DNA of 6,203 nt from positions 1 to 6,203 of the forward strand of contig CANKZO010000137.1 of assembly GCA_947488485.1 (NCBI GenBank). Reading direction: 5' to 3'. The notes under the pieces were generated by a model. It was not told the DNA's origin. It ran no database searches and worked only from the letters and a program-made list of their open reading frames with translations. The stretch comes from Opitutia bacterium (GTDB taxonomy: Bacteria; Verrucomicrobiota; Verrucomicrobiae; Opitutales; UBA953). The translations under genes were made by a program, and so were the position numbers. Shown here piece by piece: positions 1 through 5,949 of this stretch (position 1 is its first letter; each line of letters starts with the position of its first letter).

Positions 1-114
1 GCGGAACGGACGGCGACGATTCTGACGCAGGCTAAGGCGCGCAACTTCCGGGTGAAAGAGGAGATGGTGAACGGCAAGAAGCGGTTCACGTTCGTCAAGA
101 TGGTCATCCAGTGA
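1..114 (+). CDS. C-terminal end of an unrecognised protein (5' truncated)
   Basis: Frame 1 is open from the first base and stops at TGA 112-114, giving 37 residues that begin AERTATILTQAKARNF and end FVKMVIQ. The piece is rich in Lys and Arg and looks like an end of alternating helix and strand. The stop overlaps the GTG start of the radical-SAM gene (GTGA), so the two are probably cotranscribed and translationally coupled. The shape, a helix with 'QAKARNFRV' followed by a charged strand ending in hydrophobics, recalls the C-terminus of DUF1257/Ycf35-type proteins. Those are, as I recall, sometimes encoded beside small radical-SAM proteins and AAA ATPases. This is a weak resemblance from memory, and the identity should be treated as unknown. 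That it is a real gene end is likely from the overlap and the uninterrupted frame. Confidence 0.6.
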   Translation, partial: AERTATILTQAKARNFRVKEEMVNGKKRFTFVKMVIQ

Positions 115-662
115 ACCTACGGCTGGCCCGGACGATTCCGCGTAGCTCGGCCAATGGGCCCGGCGAACGCTTTGTGGTCTGGGTGCAGGGATGCCCGATT
201 CATTGCCCGGGCTGCTGGAACCGTGACACTTGGGACCCCTCTGGCGGTCAAGATAGCTCAGTCGCTGAGCTGCTGTCGGCGATCTCCGCTGAAGCGGGGC
301 TCGAAGGCGTCACTTTCACGGGCGGCGAACCCATGGCCCAGGCGGAAGCCTTGGCCGAACTTGCCACCGCATGCCGAGATCGTGGCCTGAGTGTCTTCAT
401 CTTCACGGGTTATCGACAGGAGCAACTCAAGTCGCCAGCCCAGCTGAAGCTTTGGGGTCTTGCGGACATCGTCGTGGCCGGACCCTACGTCCAAGCGCAG
501 CGCTCGTTCGAGCATGCTTGGGTCGGCTCCGCCAACCAAGAGGTCCATTTCGTCAGCTCGCGTTACTCCGCCGCCGATCAGCTCAACGCGGTCCGCGCCG
601 AAGCCCACCTCGAACCCGACGGCACCATCACCTGGACCGGTTTCCCCGAAGGACTGGATTGA
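111..662 (+). CDS. Radical SAM activase-like protein (4Fe-4S single-cluster, NrdG/PflA-like)
   Basis: This 183-residue protein carries the radical-SAM cluster motif CxxxCxxC as C28-P-I-H-C32-P-G-C35, which holds the 4Fe-4S cluster that cleaves S-adenosylmethionine. The SAM-binding GGEP motif is at residues 71-74. An FxFTGY segment follows near residue 96, as in NrdG/PflA-type activating enzymes. The length is typical of these minimal proteins and there is no C-terminal SPASM extension. The GTG start lies inside the upstream stop (GTGA overlap) with no clear Shine-Dalgarno sequence, which fits translational coupling. Family members generate a glycyl radical on a partner enzyme or modify a protein or peptide. 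No glycyl-radical enzyme or class III ribonucleotide reductase is visible here, so the substrate is unknown and may be tied to the truncated gene upstream. An nrdG name is not justified. The family call is firm; the role is not. Confidence 0.88.
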   Translation: MNLRLARTIPRSSANGPGERFVVWVQGCPIHCPGCWNRDTWDPSGGQDSSVAELLSAISAEAGLEGVTFTGGEPMAQAEALAELATACRDRGLSVFIFTGYRQEQLKSPAQLKLWGLADIVVAGPYVQAQRSFEHAWVGSANQEVHFVSSRYSAADQLNAVRAEAHLEPDGTITWTGFPEGLD

Positions 663-668
663 TTTACA

Positions 669-697
669 GGCCGAACATGGGGGGGCCGAACACGGGG
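669..697 (+). repeat. Partial tandem duplication at the left edge of repeat copy 1
   Basis: The 14-mer GGCCGAACATGGGG at 669-682 recurs as GGCCGAACACGGGG at 684-697, with one T/C difference and a start-to-start distance of 15 nt. The second unit runs into the left arm of repeat copy 1. The same flank precedes repeat copy 3 once, at 4692-4705. The pattern suggests that the element's 5' flank was duplicated at this site. Confidence 0.6.
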
Positions 698-785
698 TCA
701 GGCCGTACCTTTGGATTGCTGAACCGAAATTCACCTAAATGACACGGTTTTTGGTTCAGGCTGCGTAGGGGTACGGCCTGACCCC
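694..785. repeat. Palindromic intergenic repeat, copy 1 (92 bp)
   Basis: The element starts with GGGGTCAGGCCGTACC (694-709) and ends with its exact reverse complement GGTACGGCCTGACCCC (770-785), a perfect 16-bp stem. A second nested pairing lies inside: CTGAACC (719-725) with GGTTCAG (753-759). The whole unit could therefore fold as one long interrupted hairpin. It sits between the convergent ends of the radical-SAM and sulfatase genes. Its termini and length match copies 2 and 3, but its interior is largely different. It resembles non-autonomous REP- or MITE-like elements moved in trans by an IS200/Y1-type (RAYT) transposase. No transposase is present in the window, so the mechanism is inferred. 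Confidence 0.85.
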
Positions 786-826
786 ATGGGCCTTCCCGTT
801 ATTGGTGCCTCTGCCTTGATACAACA

Positions 827-849
827 AGGGCAGTATGCGGTACTGCCCT
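827..849 (-). terminator. Stem-loop just past the sulfatase stop, probable terminator
   Basis: AGGGCAGTA (827-835) and TACTGCCCT (841-849) form a perfect 9-bp stem around a 5-nt loop (TGCGG on the plus strand). Read on the minus strand, the hairpin begins 6 nt after the sulfatase stop and is followed by a T-rich stretch, TGTTGTAT. This fits an intrinsic terminator for the sulfatase. On the plus strand it is followed by GAAGGTTTATT, so weak termination of radical-SAM transcripts is also possible. It is separate from repeat copy 1. The T tract is interrupted, so termination strength is uncertain. Confidence 0.6.
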
Positions 850-855
850 GAAGGT

Positions 856-2166
856 TTATTCCCCCAAGCTATCGAAGACGGCCTGCAGTTTCTTCCGGGC
901 GGCCGTTTCTTTGGCTGGGTCGGTGTTCGCGTTTGGCGGAGCCGAATCCTCCCACAACTCCCCGACCCGCCGGAGCTGGCCTTGGTTGTTCAGCATATAC
1001 TCCCGATCACGGACCTGGCGGTTATTCGCATTCTGAATGTGAATCCATTCGCGCGGCTGGCCCGGTTTGCCGAATAGCTGGGGCGCAAACGACCGGCCGT
1101 GGATCTTTACGTCGGGTAGCTTGGCCCCGGTGAGTTCGCAAAGGGTCGGAAAGAAGTCGGAAAGGTCTACCAAGTCCGCGCAGCTGCTAGCGGCCTTGAT
1201 CTTGCCTGGCCAGCGCACGAGCAGCGGCACGCGCGTACCGCGATCGGTCATCGTGCCTTTCCCGCCTTTAATCACGCGGCCATCGCCCCACAGGTTCTGG
1301 AGGCCAGTATCGGTTCCGTTGTCGGCGGCAAAAATGACAAGGGTGTTATCAGCGATACCGAGTTCATCGAGCGTCCGGAGCATTGCGCCGATTTGTCGGT
1401 CGAGGTAGGCGACCATCTCCGGGAAGTGTTTTGCGTCGCCTTTGTGAGCGGCATTAGGCGACCGATAGGTCGGGGCTTCGCTGTCAGGCGTAGGCTCCCA
1501 AGGGTAGTGCGGGAGATAGGTCGAGTAGAAGGCGAGGAAGGGCGTTTTACTTTTGGCGCGGGACTTGATGAAATCAAGTTGGACCTCGAGGTCGACGTCG
1601 GGCCCGTAGCGCTTGGCCACCTCCGGAGCGATGTTACGTCCGTCGCGTAGCTGATAAGGGTTCCAGTAGCGCGTGGTCTTCTGGCCTTGGCCATCGAAGA
1701 TGCTCCAGGTCTGGTAATGGTCGAAGCCGAAGTCGCGGATGGTGTCATGCTTGTGCTCAAGCGACACGTGCCACTTACCGACAATCTGCGTGGCGTAACC
1801 GTGTTCCTTGAGCTGGCGCGGGAAACTCGGTTGGCTTGGCCGAAGGTAGACGTCCTCCTGATTCTTGTTGGCGAGGACGACCTTCAGTCCGTTCAGAAAC
1901 GGGTAACGGCCGGTGAGCAACTGCGCCCGCGAGGGCGAGCACAAGGGATTCGCGAAACAATGCGTAAACTGCATGCCCTCTTTGGCGAGGCGGTCGAGGT
2001 TTGGGGTCCGATGGGAACGCCCGCCATAGCTCGAAAGACATTCCACCCCAAGATCGTCAGCCAGAATGAGCAGGACATTAGGTTTATCGGGCGATGGCTC
2101 GGCGCCATGCAGGACCATCCATGGACCAAGCAGCAGGGCGGCGAGAAGGCGGAGGGTTACTTTCAT
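856..2166 (-). CDS. Secreted formylglycine-dependent sulfatase (arylsulfatase family)
   Basis: A type I sulfatase that hydrolyses sulfate esters, probably of polysaccharides, outside the cytoplasm. The ATG at 2166-2164 gives MKVTLRLLAALLLG, a good signal peptide with likely cleavage near HGA/E. An in-frame GTG two codons upstream (2172) is possible but less likely; neither start has a clear Shine-Dalgarno sequence. Numbered from the GTG, the metal-binding N-terminus PNVLLILADDLG has D39-D40. The maturation motif is C78-S-P-S-R82, whose Cys would become formylglycine. GKWH (K133, H135), an LPHYPW segment, the late metal motif FAADNGTD and GGKGTMTDRGTRVPLLVRW follow in the usual order. At about 436 residues it is complete, with no break. 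No FGly-generating enzyme is in the window. It is transcribed away from the hydroxyproline genes and converges on the radical-SAM gene. Substrate specificity cannot be read from the sequence. Confidence 0.93.
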   Translation of the reverse strand: MKVTLRLLAALLLGPWMVLHGAEPSPDKPNVLLILADDLGVECLSSYGGRSHRTPNLDRLAKEGMQFTHCFANPLCSPSRAQLLTGRYPFLNGLKVVLANKNQEDVYLRPSQPSFPRQLKEHGYATQIVGKWHVSLEHKHDTIRDFGFDHYQTWSIFDGQGQKTTRYWNPYQLRDGRNIAPEVAKRYGPDVDLEVQLDFIKSRAKSKTPFLAFYSTYLPHYPWEPTPDSEAPTYRSPNAAHKGDAKHFPEMVAYLDRQIGAMLRTLDELGIADNTLVIFAADNGTDTGLQNLWGDGRVIKGGKGTMTDRGTRVPLLVRWPGKIKAASSCADLVDLSDFFPTLCELTGAKLPDVKIHGRSFAPQLFGKPGQPREWIHIQNANNRQVRDREYMLNNQGQLRRVGELWEDSAPPNANTDPAKETAARKKLQAVFDSLGE

Positions 2167-2234
2167 CGGCACTAAGGGAGAGCCGCATCTTCGAACCGCG
2201 GTAAGAGATTTGCAAGGGCCGCACGGAAACCAAC

Positions 2235-2327
2235 GGGGTCAGGCCGCTTCATGGTTAAGGGTGTTACTAAATATGGCCGAAACTTCTGAATCTAGTCACG
2301 CCTCCCAACAGGGAGCGGCCTGACCCC
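2235..2327. repeat. Palindromic intergenic repeat, copy 2 (93 bp)
   Basis: The left arm GGGGTCAGGCCGCT (2235-2248) and right arm AGCGGCCTGACCCC (2314-2327) are exact reverse complements. The interior aligns well with copy 3: an AGGGTGTYACTAAA-like block after the left arm (about 2257-2271) and GAATCTAGT followed by a CACGCCT/TATGCCT variant before the right arm. Partial pairing between GTGTTACTAA (2261-2270) and TCTAGTCAC (2291-2299) could extend the hairpin. It lies between divergently transcribed genes, so it is not simply a terminator. Like copy 1, it is followed by CCCCAT on the right. Confidence 0.85.
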
Positions 2328-2436
2328 ATCGTCGCTGTCCCCCGAATAAACTCCGCAGGGAAGGGGGAAGATCCAACGTTTTCTTCATTTGGGGGCTCGG
2401 TAGGCGGGCTTCCCCCCTCGACTTTTGAGTGGTTTT

Positions 2437-2442
2437 GGGAGG
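2437..2442 (+). promoter_or_regulatory. Ribosome binding site deciding the epimerase start
   Basis: GGGAGG ends 9 nt before the ATG at 2452. It supports that ATG over the in-frame TTG at 2425, which would put this motif inside the coding sequence. It is the clearest Shine-Dalgarno sequence in the window. Confidence 0.7.
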
Positions 2443-2451
2443 CAATCCGAT

Positions 2452-3402
2452 ATGTCCAATTCCCCCGCTCACACCGCGCTCCGCGTCATCGACTCCCATA
2501 CGGGGGGCGAGCCGACCCGAGTGGTGGTCGCTGGTGGCCCCGACCTCGGTGCGGGACCGCTCTCAGAGCGTCTACAGGTGTTCCGTCGTGACCATGATCG
2601 CTTCCGCTCGGCGGTGGTAAATGAGCCGCGGGGTTCCGATGTCGTCGTCGGGGCCTTGCTGGTCCCGCCGCATGACCCATCGTGTCGCTTCGGGGTAATT
2701 TTCTTCAACAACATCGGGACGCTCTGGATGTGCGGCCATGGTGCCATCGGGATAGTGGTCACGCTCGCCCACCAGGGACTCATCCAGCCAGGCGAGGTGC
2801 GCATCGATACCGCGGTCGGTCCAGTCACCGCGACGCTGCACGCCGATGGTTCCGTGACTATCGTGAATGTCCCGTCTTACCGCCACGCCAAGGCCGTCGC
2901 GGTCGACGTGCCCGGTCTCGGGGTCGTCCACGGCGATATCGCTTGGGGCGGCAACTGGTTCTTCCTCGTTGAGCAGCATGGCTTGGAGATTTCCTTGGCG
3001 AATATCGAAGCGCTCACTGATTACGCGTGGAAGGTTCGCCAGGCTTTGACTCAGACCGGCGTGACCGGCGCCGACGGTGGCGAGATCGACCACATCGAAC
3101 TCTTTGCGGCCACGCCGACGGCCGATAGCCGCAACTTCGTGCTCTGTCCGGGCAAGGCCTATGACCGTTCGCCCTGCGGCACTGGCACGAGCGCCAAGCT
3201 CGCCTGCCTCGCGGCCGACGGCAAGCTCGCGCCGGGCGCCACGTGGCGGCAGGAAAGCGTTATCGGGAGCGCCTTCGTTGGTTCCTACGAAGCCCTCGCT
3301 CATGGTAAGATCCGTCCGTCCATCACCGGTACCGCGTACGTGCAGTCCGAGGCGGTCTTCCATTTTCATCCGCAAGACCCCTTCGCTTGGGGTATTCGCT
3401 GA
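2452..3402 (+). CDS. 4-hydroxyproline 2-epimerase (proline racemase family)
   Basis: A 316-residue cytoplasmic, cofactor-independent epimerase. It most likely converts trans-4-hydroxy-L-proline to cis-4-hydroxy-D-proline, the first step of bacterial hydroxyproline catabolism. The N-terminus [11 protein letters not shown] is diagnostic of the family. Both catalytic cysteines are present: C94 in MCGHGAIG and C242 in [11 protein letters not shown], 148 residues apart. The related trans-3-hydroxyproline dehydratases replace the first Cys with Thr or Ser, so that activity is unlikely. Length is normal. The ATG start is chosen because GGGAGG lies 9 nt upstream; an upstream in-frame TTG is disfavoured. 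It ends 5 nt before the flavoprotein gene, so the two are surely one operon. Proline racemase is the main alternative, but the flavoprotein and DHDPS-family neighbours favour hydroxyproline. Confidence 0.92.
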   Translation: MSNSPAHTALRVIDSHTGGEPTRVVVAGGPDLGAGPLSERLQVFRRDHDRFRSAVVNEPRGSDVVVGALLVPPHDPSCRFGVIFFNNIGTLWMCGHGAIGIVVTLAHQGLIQPGEVRIDTAVGPVTATLHADGSVTIVNVPSYRHAKAVAVDVPGLGVVHGDIAWGGNWFFLVEQHGLEISLANIEALTDYAWKVRQALTQTGVTGADGGEIDHIELFAATPTADSRNFVLCPGKAYDRSPCGTGTSAKLACLAADGKLAPGATWRQESVIGSAFVGSYEALAHGKIRPSITGTAYVQSEAVFHFHPQDPFAWGIR

Positions 3403-3407
3403 ACGTC

Positions 3408-4661
3408 ATGTCCGCCCCGGTCGTCATCGTCGGGGGTGGAATCGTTGGCTTGAGCGCCGCCTATGAGCTCCTGCGCCGTGGTCGCCCGGTGGTGCTACTT
3501 GAGAAGGGCGCGCCCGACCATGACTCCTGTTCGCTTGGCAACGCTGGGATGATTGTCCCGAGCCACTTCGTGCCACTGGCCGCGCCCGGCATGGTGATGC
3601 TTGGGCTGAAGTGGATGTTTGACCGGGAAAGTCCCTTTTCGGTGCGGCCGCGCCTTGACCTCGACCTCGCCCGTTGGGGCTGGAAGTTCTGGCGCTCGTC
3701 CAATCAGCGTCACGTCGATCGCTGCACGCCGGTCCTGCGCGACCTTAACCTGCGCAGCCGCGAAATCTTCCTCCGCCATCGTCACGAACTCCCGGGTTCG
3801 TTTGCGCTCGAGACCGTTGGCCTGCTTGCGTTGTGCCGCACGCAGGAGACCCTCGACCATGAGGCCGTCTTCGCCGCGAAGTCCAACGCCGTGGGCGTCC
3901 CCACCGAAGTCTTGTCGGCTGAAGAAGTCCGCCGTCGTGACCCAGGCATCGATTACGCCATCGCCGGCGCCGTGATGTTCACGAAGGACGCGCACCTCGA
4001 CCCGCGTGAGCTGGTGAAATTACTCACGTCCGAAATCCAACGCCTCGGCGGCCGCATCGTCTGGAACGCGGAGGTCACGGGTTGGCGTAAGGAAGGCACG
4101 TACCTCAAGGCCGCGGTGACGACCGCAGGCGAATTCGTCGGTGAGACCTTCGTGCTCGCCGCGGGGGCTTGGTCGCCGGCTGCCGCGGAAGCCTTGGGCC
4201 TCCGGATTCCGATGCAGGCAGGGAAAGGCTACAGCATGCGCCTGCCTCATCCGGTGCAGCGTCCAAAATATTGCTCGCTCCTGATGGAAGCCCGCGTGGC
4301 CGTCACCCCGATGGGCGACGCGCTGACCGTCGGTGGCACCATGGAGATTACCGCCAACGACCTTTCCGTGAACCCCGCCCGCGTGCGCGGTATCCGCAAG
4401 GCCTTCGTTAAATATTACCCCGCTTTCAAGGAGTCCGATTTCACCGAACTACCCGTCTGGTCGGGCCTGCGGCCCTGTCCGCCGGACGGCATGCCGTACC
4501 TCGGCCGCACCCGGGCGGCGGAAAACCTCGTCGTCGCGACGGGTCACTCCATGATGGGCCTCAGCCTCGGCCCGGTCACGGGCGAAATCGTCGCCCAGCT
4601 CGTCTGCGGCGAAGCTACCTCGGTCGCACTGTCGGAGGTTGACCCTGATCGCCACGCCTAA
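3408..4661 (+). CDS. FAD-dependent D-amino acid dehydrogenase (DadA/HypO-like), probable cis-4-hydroxy-D-proline dehydrogenase
   Basis: A 417-residue flavoprotein of the D-amino acid oxidase fold. It probably oxidises cis-4-hydroxy-D-proline, the product of the upstream epimerase, to 1-pyrroline-4-hydroxy-2-carboxylate. The N-terminal FAD-binding dinucleotide fold is VVIVGGGIVGLSAAYELL (GxGxxG at residues 9-14), with acidic E32 at the end of the second strand. SLGNAGMIVPSHFVPLAAPGM then follows, as in hydroxyproline-linked DadA-like enzymes. The C-terminal FAD/substrate region begins WSGLRPCPPDGMPYLG near residue 351 and includes NLVVATGHSMMGLSLGP. The ATG at 3408, 5 nt past the epimerase stop, is chosen over an in-frame TTG at 3387 that would overlap the epimerase gene. 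It is a single-subunit type, unlike the multi-subunit hydroxyproline dehydrogenases of some pseudomonads. The electron acceptor is not evident. A D-proline or general D-amino acid dehydrogenase remains possible. Confidence 0.88.
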   Translation: MSAPVVIVGGGIVGLSAAYELLRRGRPVVLLEKGAPDHDSCSLGNAGMIVPSHFVPLAAPGMVMLGLKWMFDRESPFSVRPRLDLDLARWGWKFWRSSNQRHVDRCTPVLRDLNLRSREIFLRHRHELPGSFALETVGLLALCRTQETLDHEAVFAAKSNAVGVPTEVLSAEEVRRRDPGIDYAIAGAVMFTKDAHLDPRELVKLLTSEIQRLGGRIVWNAEVTGWRKEGTYLKAAVTTAGEFVGETFVLAAGAWSPAAAEALGLRIPMQAGKGYSMRLPHPVQRPKYCSLLMEARVAVTPMGDALTVGGTMEITANDLSVNPARVRGIRKAFVKYYPAFKESDFTELPVWSGLRPCPPDGMPYLGRTRAAENLVVATGHSMMGLSLGPVTGEIVAQLVCGEATSVALSEVDPDRHA

Positions 4662-4701
4662 ACTTTCGCCTCCTATTATCCATACCATGAGGGCCGAACA
4701 C

Positions 4702-4793
4702 GGGGTCAGGCCGCTCCCAGGTTTAGGGTGTCACTAAAAACGCCTTAAATACTCGAATCTAGTTATGCCTACGTTAGGTTACGGCCTGTCCCC
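4702..4793. repeat. Palindromic intergenic repeat, copy 3 (92 bp)
   Basis: The left arm GGGGTCAGGCCG (4702-4713) pairs with CGGCCTGTCCCC (4782-4793), with one mismatch (T for A in the right arm). The interior is clearly homologous to copy 2, including AGGGTGTCACTAAA (4724-4737) and GAATCTAGT near 4755-4763. The 5' flank GGGCCGAACAC (4691-4701) is identical to that of copy 1. The right end is only 12 nt before the ATG of the enolase-superfamily gene, so the repeat fills almost the whole leader of that gene. Confidence 0.85.
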
Positions 4794-4805
4794 TCTATCC
4801 CCACC

Positions 4806-5909
4806 ATGAAAATCGCCCGCATCTTTGCACATCGAGTCGACCTGCCATTGGTCGAAGGTTCGTACAAGTGGTCCGGCGGAAAGTCGGTGTCAGTGTTCGA
4901 CAGCACGATCGTGGGGGTCGAGACGGACTGCGGACTCATCGGGTACGGGGAGGTGTGTCCGCTGGGGCCGTTCTATTTGCCAGCCTACGCCGAAGGGGTG
5001 CGAGCCGGACTTCGCGAGTTGGGGCCGCATCTGATCGGCTTTGATCCGCGCGAGCTGATGAAGCTGAATCATCGCATGGATGCCGCGCTCAAGGGGCATC
5101 CGTATGTGAAGACGGGGATTGATATCGCTTGCTGGGACATCCTCGGCCAGGCCACGGGGTTACCGGTCTGTGTGCTGATGGGAGGCCGCTTTGGCGAGAG
5201 CGTGCGGTTGTACCGGGCCATCTCGCAACAGGCTCCAGACGAGATGGCGAAAAACGTTCAACGTTACCGCGAACAGGGTTACACGCGGTTCCAACTGAAA
5301 GTCGGCGGCGATCCCGATACCGACATTGAGCGGATTCGCGCCGTGCGCGCGATGCTGCTTCCGAGCGACCGGCTGGTGGCCGATGCCAACACAGGCTGGA
5401 CCCAGCATGAAGCGATGCGGGTCGTTCGAGGGGTGCAGGATGTGGACGTCTACATCGAACAGCCGTGCCTGACTTATGAAGAGTGCCTCGCAGTGCGGCG
5501 GAACACGAGCCATCCGTTCGTGCTCGACGAGAACATCGACTCGCTCGACATGCTCCTTCGCGGGAAAGCGGACCTCGCGATGGACGTCGTCAACCTGAAG
5601 ATCAGTAAACTCGGCGGGCTGACGAAGACTAAGCAGGCGCGCGACCTGTGCGTCTCGATGGGGATTGCGATGACCCTCGAAGACAGCTGGGGCGGCGACA
5701 TCACGACGGCGGCGATCGCGCACCTGGCGCACAGCACCCCCGAGGAGTTCCGGTTCACCAGCACCGACTTTAACAGCTACGTCACGGTCAGCACGGCCAC
5801 CGGCGCTCCACAGCGCGAGAACGGATTCATGCGGGCGTCCACCGCGCCCGGGCTAGGCATCACTCCCCGCAAGGAGGTGCTCGGAAAGCGCCTCGTCGAG
5901 GTGACGTGA
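4806..5909 (+). CDS. Enolase-superfamily enzyme, hydroxyproline-betaine 2-epimerase / cis-3-hydroxy-L-proline dehydratase type
   Basis: A 367-residue mandelate racemase/muconate lactonising enzyme relative. The N-terminal capping domain covers roughly residues 1-115. The barrel supplies metal ligands D193 (ADAN), E218 (IEQPC) and D241 (LDEN), with Lys bases K165 (FQLKVGG) and K265 (NLKISKLGG) on opposite faces. This two-lysine layout suits 1,1-proton transfer or beta-elimination. The usual KxK appears as [18 protein letters not shown] near residue 50, EQPC and EDSWGGD (W295) resemble, from memory, the characterised hydroxyproline-betaine 2-epimerase (HpbD) and cis-3-hydroxyproline dehydratase group, which fits the neighbouring genes. 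No betaine demethylase is visible, so a free 3-hydroxyproline dehydratase may be likelier, but the two cannot be separated here. The ATG has no clear Shine-Dalgarno sequence, and repeat copy 3 lies directly upstream. A dipeptide epimerase is a less likely alternative. Confidence 0.8.
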   Translation: MKIARIFAHRVDLPLVEGSYKWSGGKSVSVFDSTIVGVETDCGLIGYGEVCPLGPFYLPAYAEGVRAGLRELGPHLIGFDPRELMKLNHRMDAALKGHPYVKTGIDIACWDILGQATGLPVCVLMGGRFGESVRLYRAISQQAPDEMAKNVQRYREQGYTRFQLKVGGDPDTDIERIRAVRAMLLPSDRLVADANTGWTQHEAMRVVRGVQDVDVYIEQPCLTYEECLAVRRNTSHPFVLDENIDSLDMLLRGKADLAMDVVNLKISKLGGLTKTKQARDLCVSMGIAMTLEDSWGGDITTAAIAHLAHSTPEEFRFTSTDFNSYVTVSTATGAPQRENGFMRASTAPGLGITPRKEVLGKRLVEVT

Positions 5910-5949
5910 GCTTCGCCGTTCCCCACTCAACCCAACGTTAAGCAGTCTT

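Larger units (their letters stand above)
2167..2451. other. Divergent intergenic region between sulfatase and epimerase genes
   Basis: This 285-bp gap must hold the promoters for the sulfatase (minus) and the hydroxyproline genes (plus). Repeat copy 2 occupies 2235-2327, leaving about 68 bp on the sulfatase side and 124 bp on the epimerase side. I see no convincing sigma-70 promoter. The epimerase side contains an imperfect inverted repeat (AGGGGGAAG at 2362-2370, CTTCCCCCCT at 2409-2418) that could be an operator or leader hairpin. No small ORF with a good start signal is evident. Confidence 0.5.

Noticed and set aside
694..785. tRNA-like or small RNA gene based on the 92-bp length and stems
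   Set aside because: No T-loop GTTCRA, anticodon arm or CCA-compatible acceptor is recognisable, and the fold is one long hairpin shared with the other repeat copies.
1687..2175. A 162-codon open frame on the plus strand opposite the sulfatase signal region
   Set aside because: It has no family features and overlaps the conserved sulfatase motifs on the other strand. It is also likely a shadow frame.
2187..2215. Possible sulfatase promoter on the minus strand: TTGCAA (2215-2210), 17-nt spacer, GAAGAT (2192-2187)
   Set aside because: The -10 hexamer matches the consensus at only three positions and the -35 at four. In GC-rich DNA from an uncertain lineage this is too weak to annotate.
2425..2451. 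Longer epimerase start at TTG 2425
   Set aside because: It would bury the GGGAGG ribosome binding site inside the gene, and the added residues precede the normal family N-terminus.
2572..3375. A 267-codon open frame on the minus strand opposite the epimerase
   Set aside because: It is a GC-driven antisense shadow: it is Arg-, Gly- and Asp-rich with no recognisable motif, while the plus strand encodes an intact epimerase with both catalytic cysteines.
3387..3407. Longer flavoprotein start at TTG 3387
   Set aside because: It would overlap the epimerase 3' end, and the ATG at 3408 places the FAD-binding strand at the usual distance from the N-terminus.
694..4793. CRISPR-like array from the recurring GGGGTCAGGCC motif
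   Set aside because: The copies are 1.5-2.5 kb apart with genes between them, so there is no repeat-spacer periodicity.
4702..4793. Repeat copy 3 as an intrinsic terminator of the epimerase/dehydrogenase operon
   Set aside because: There is no T tract after the right arm (CTCTATCC follows), and the same element occurs in a divergent gap. A terminating effect is possible but is not the reason for the element.
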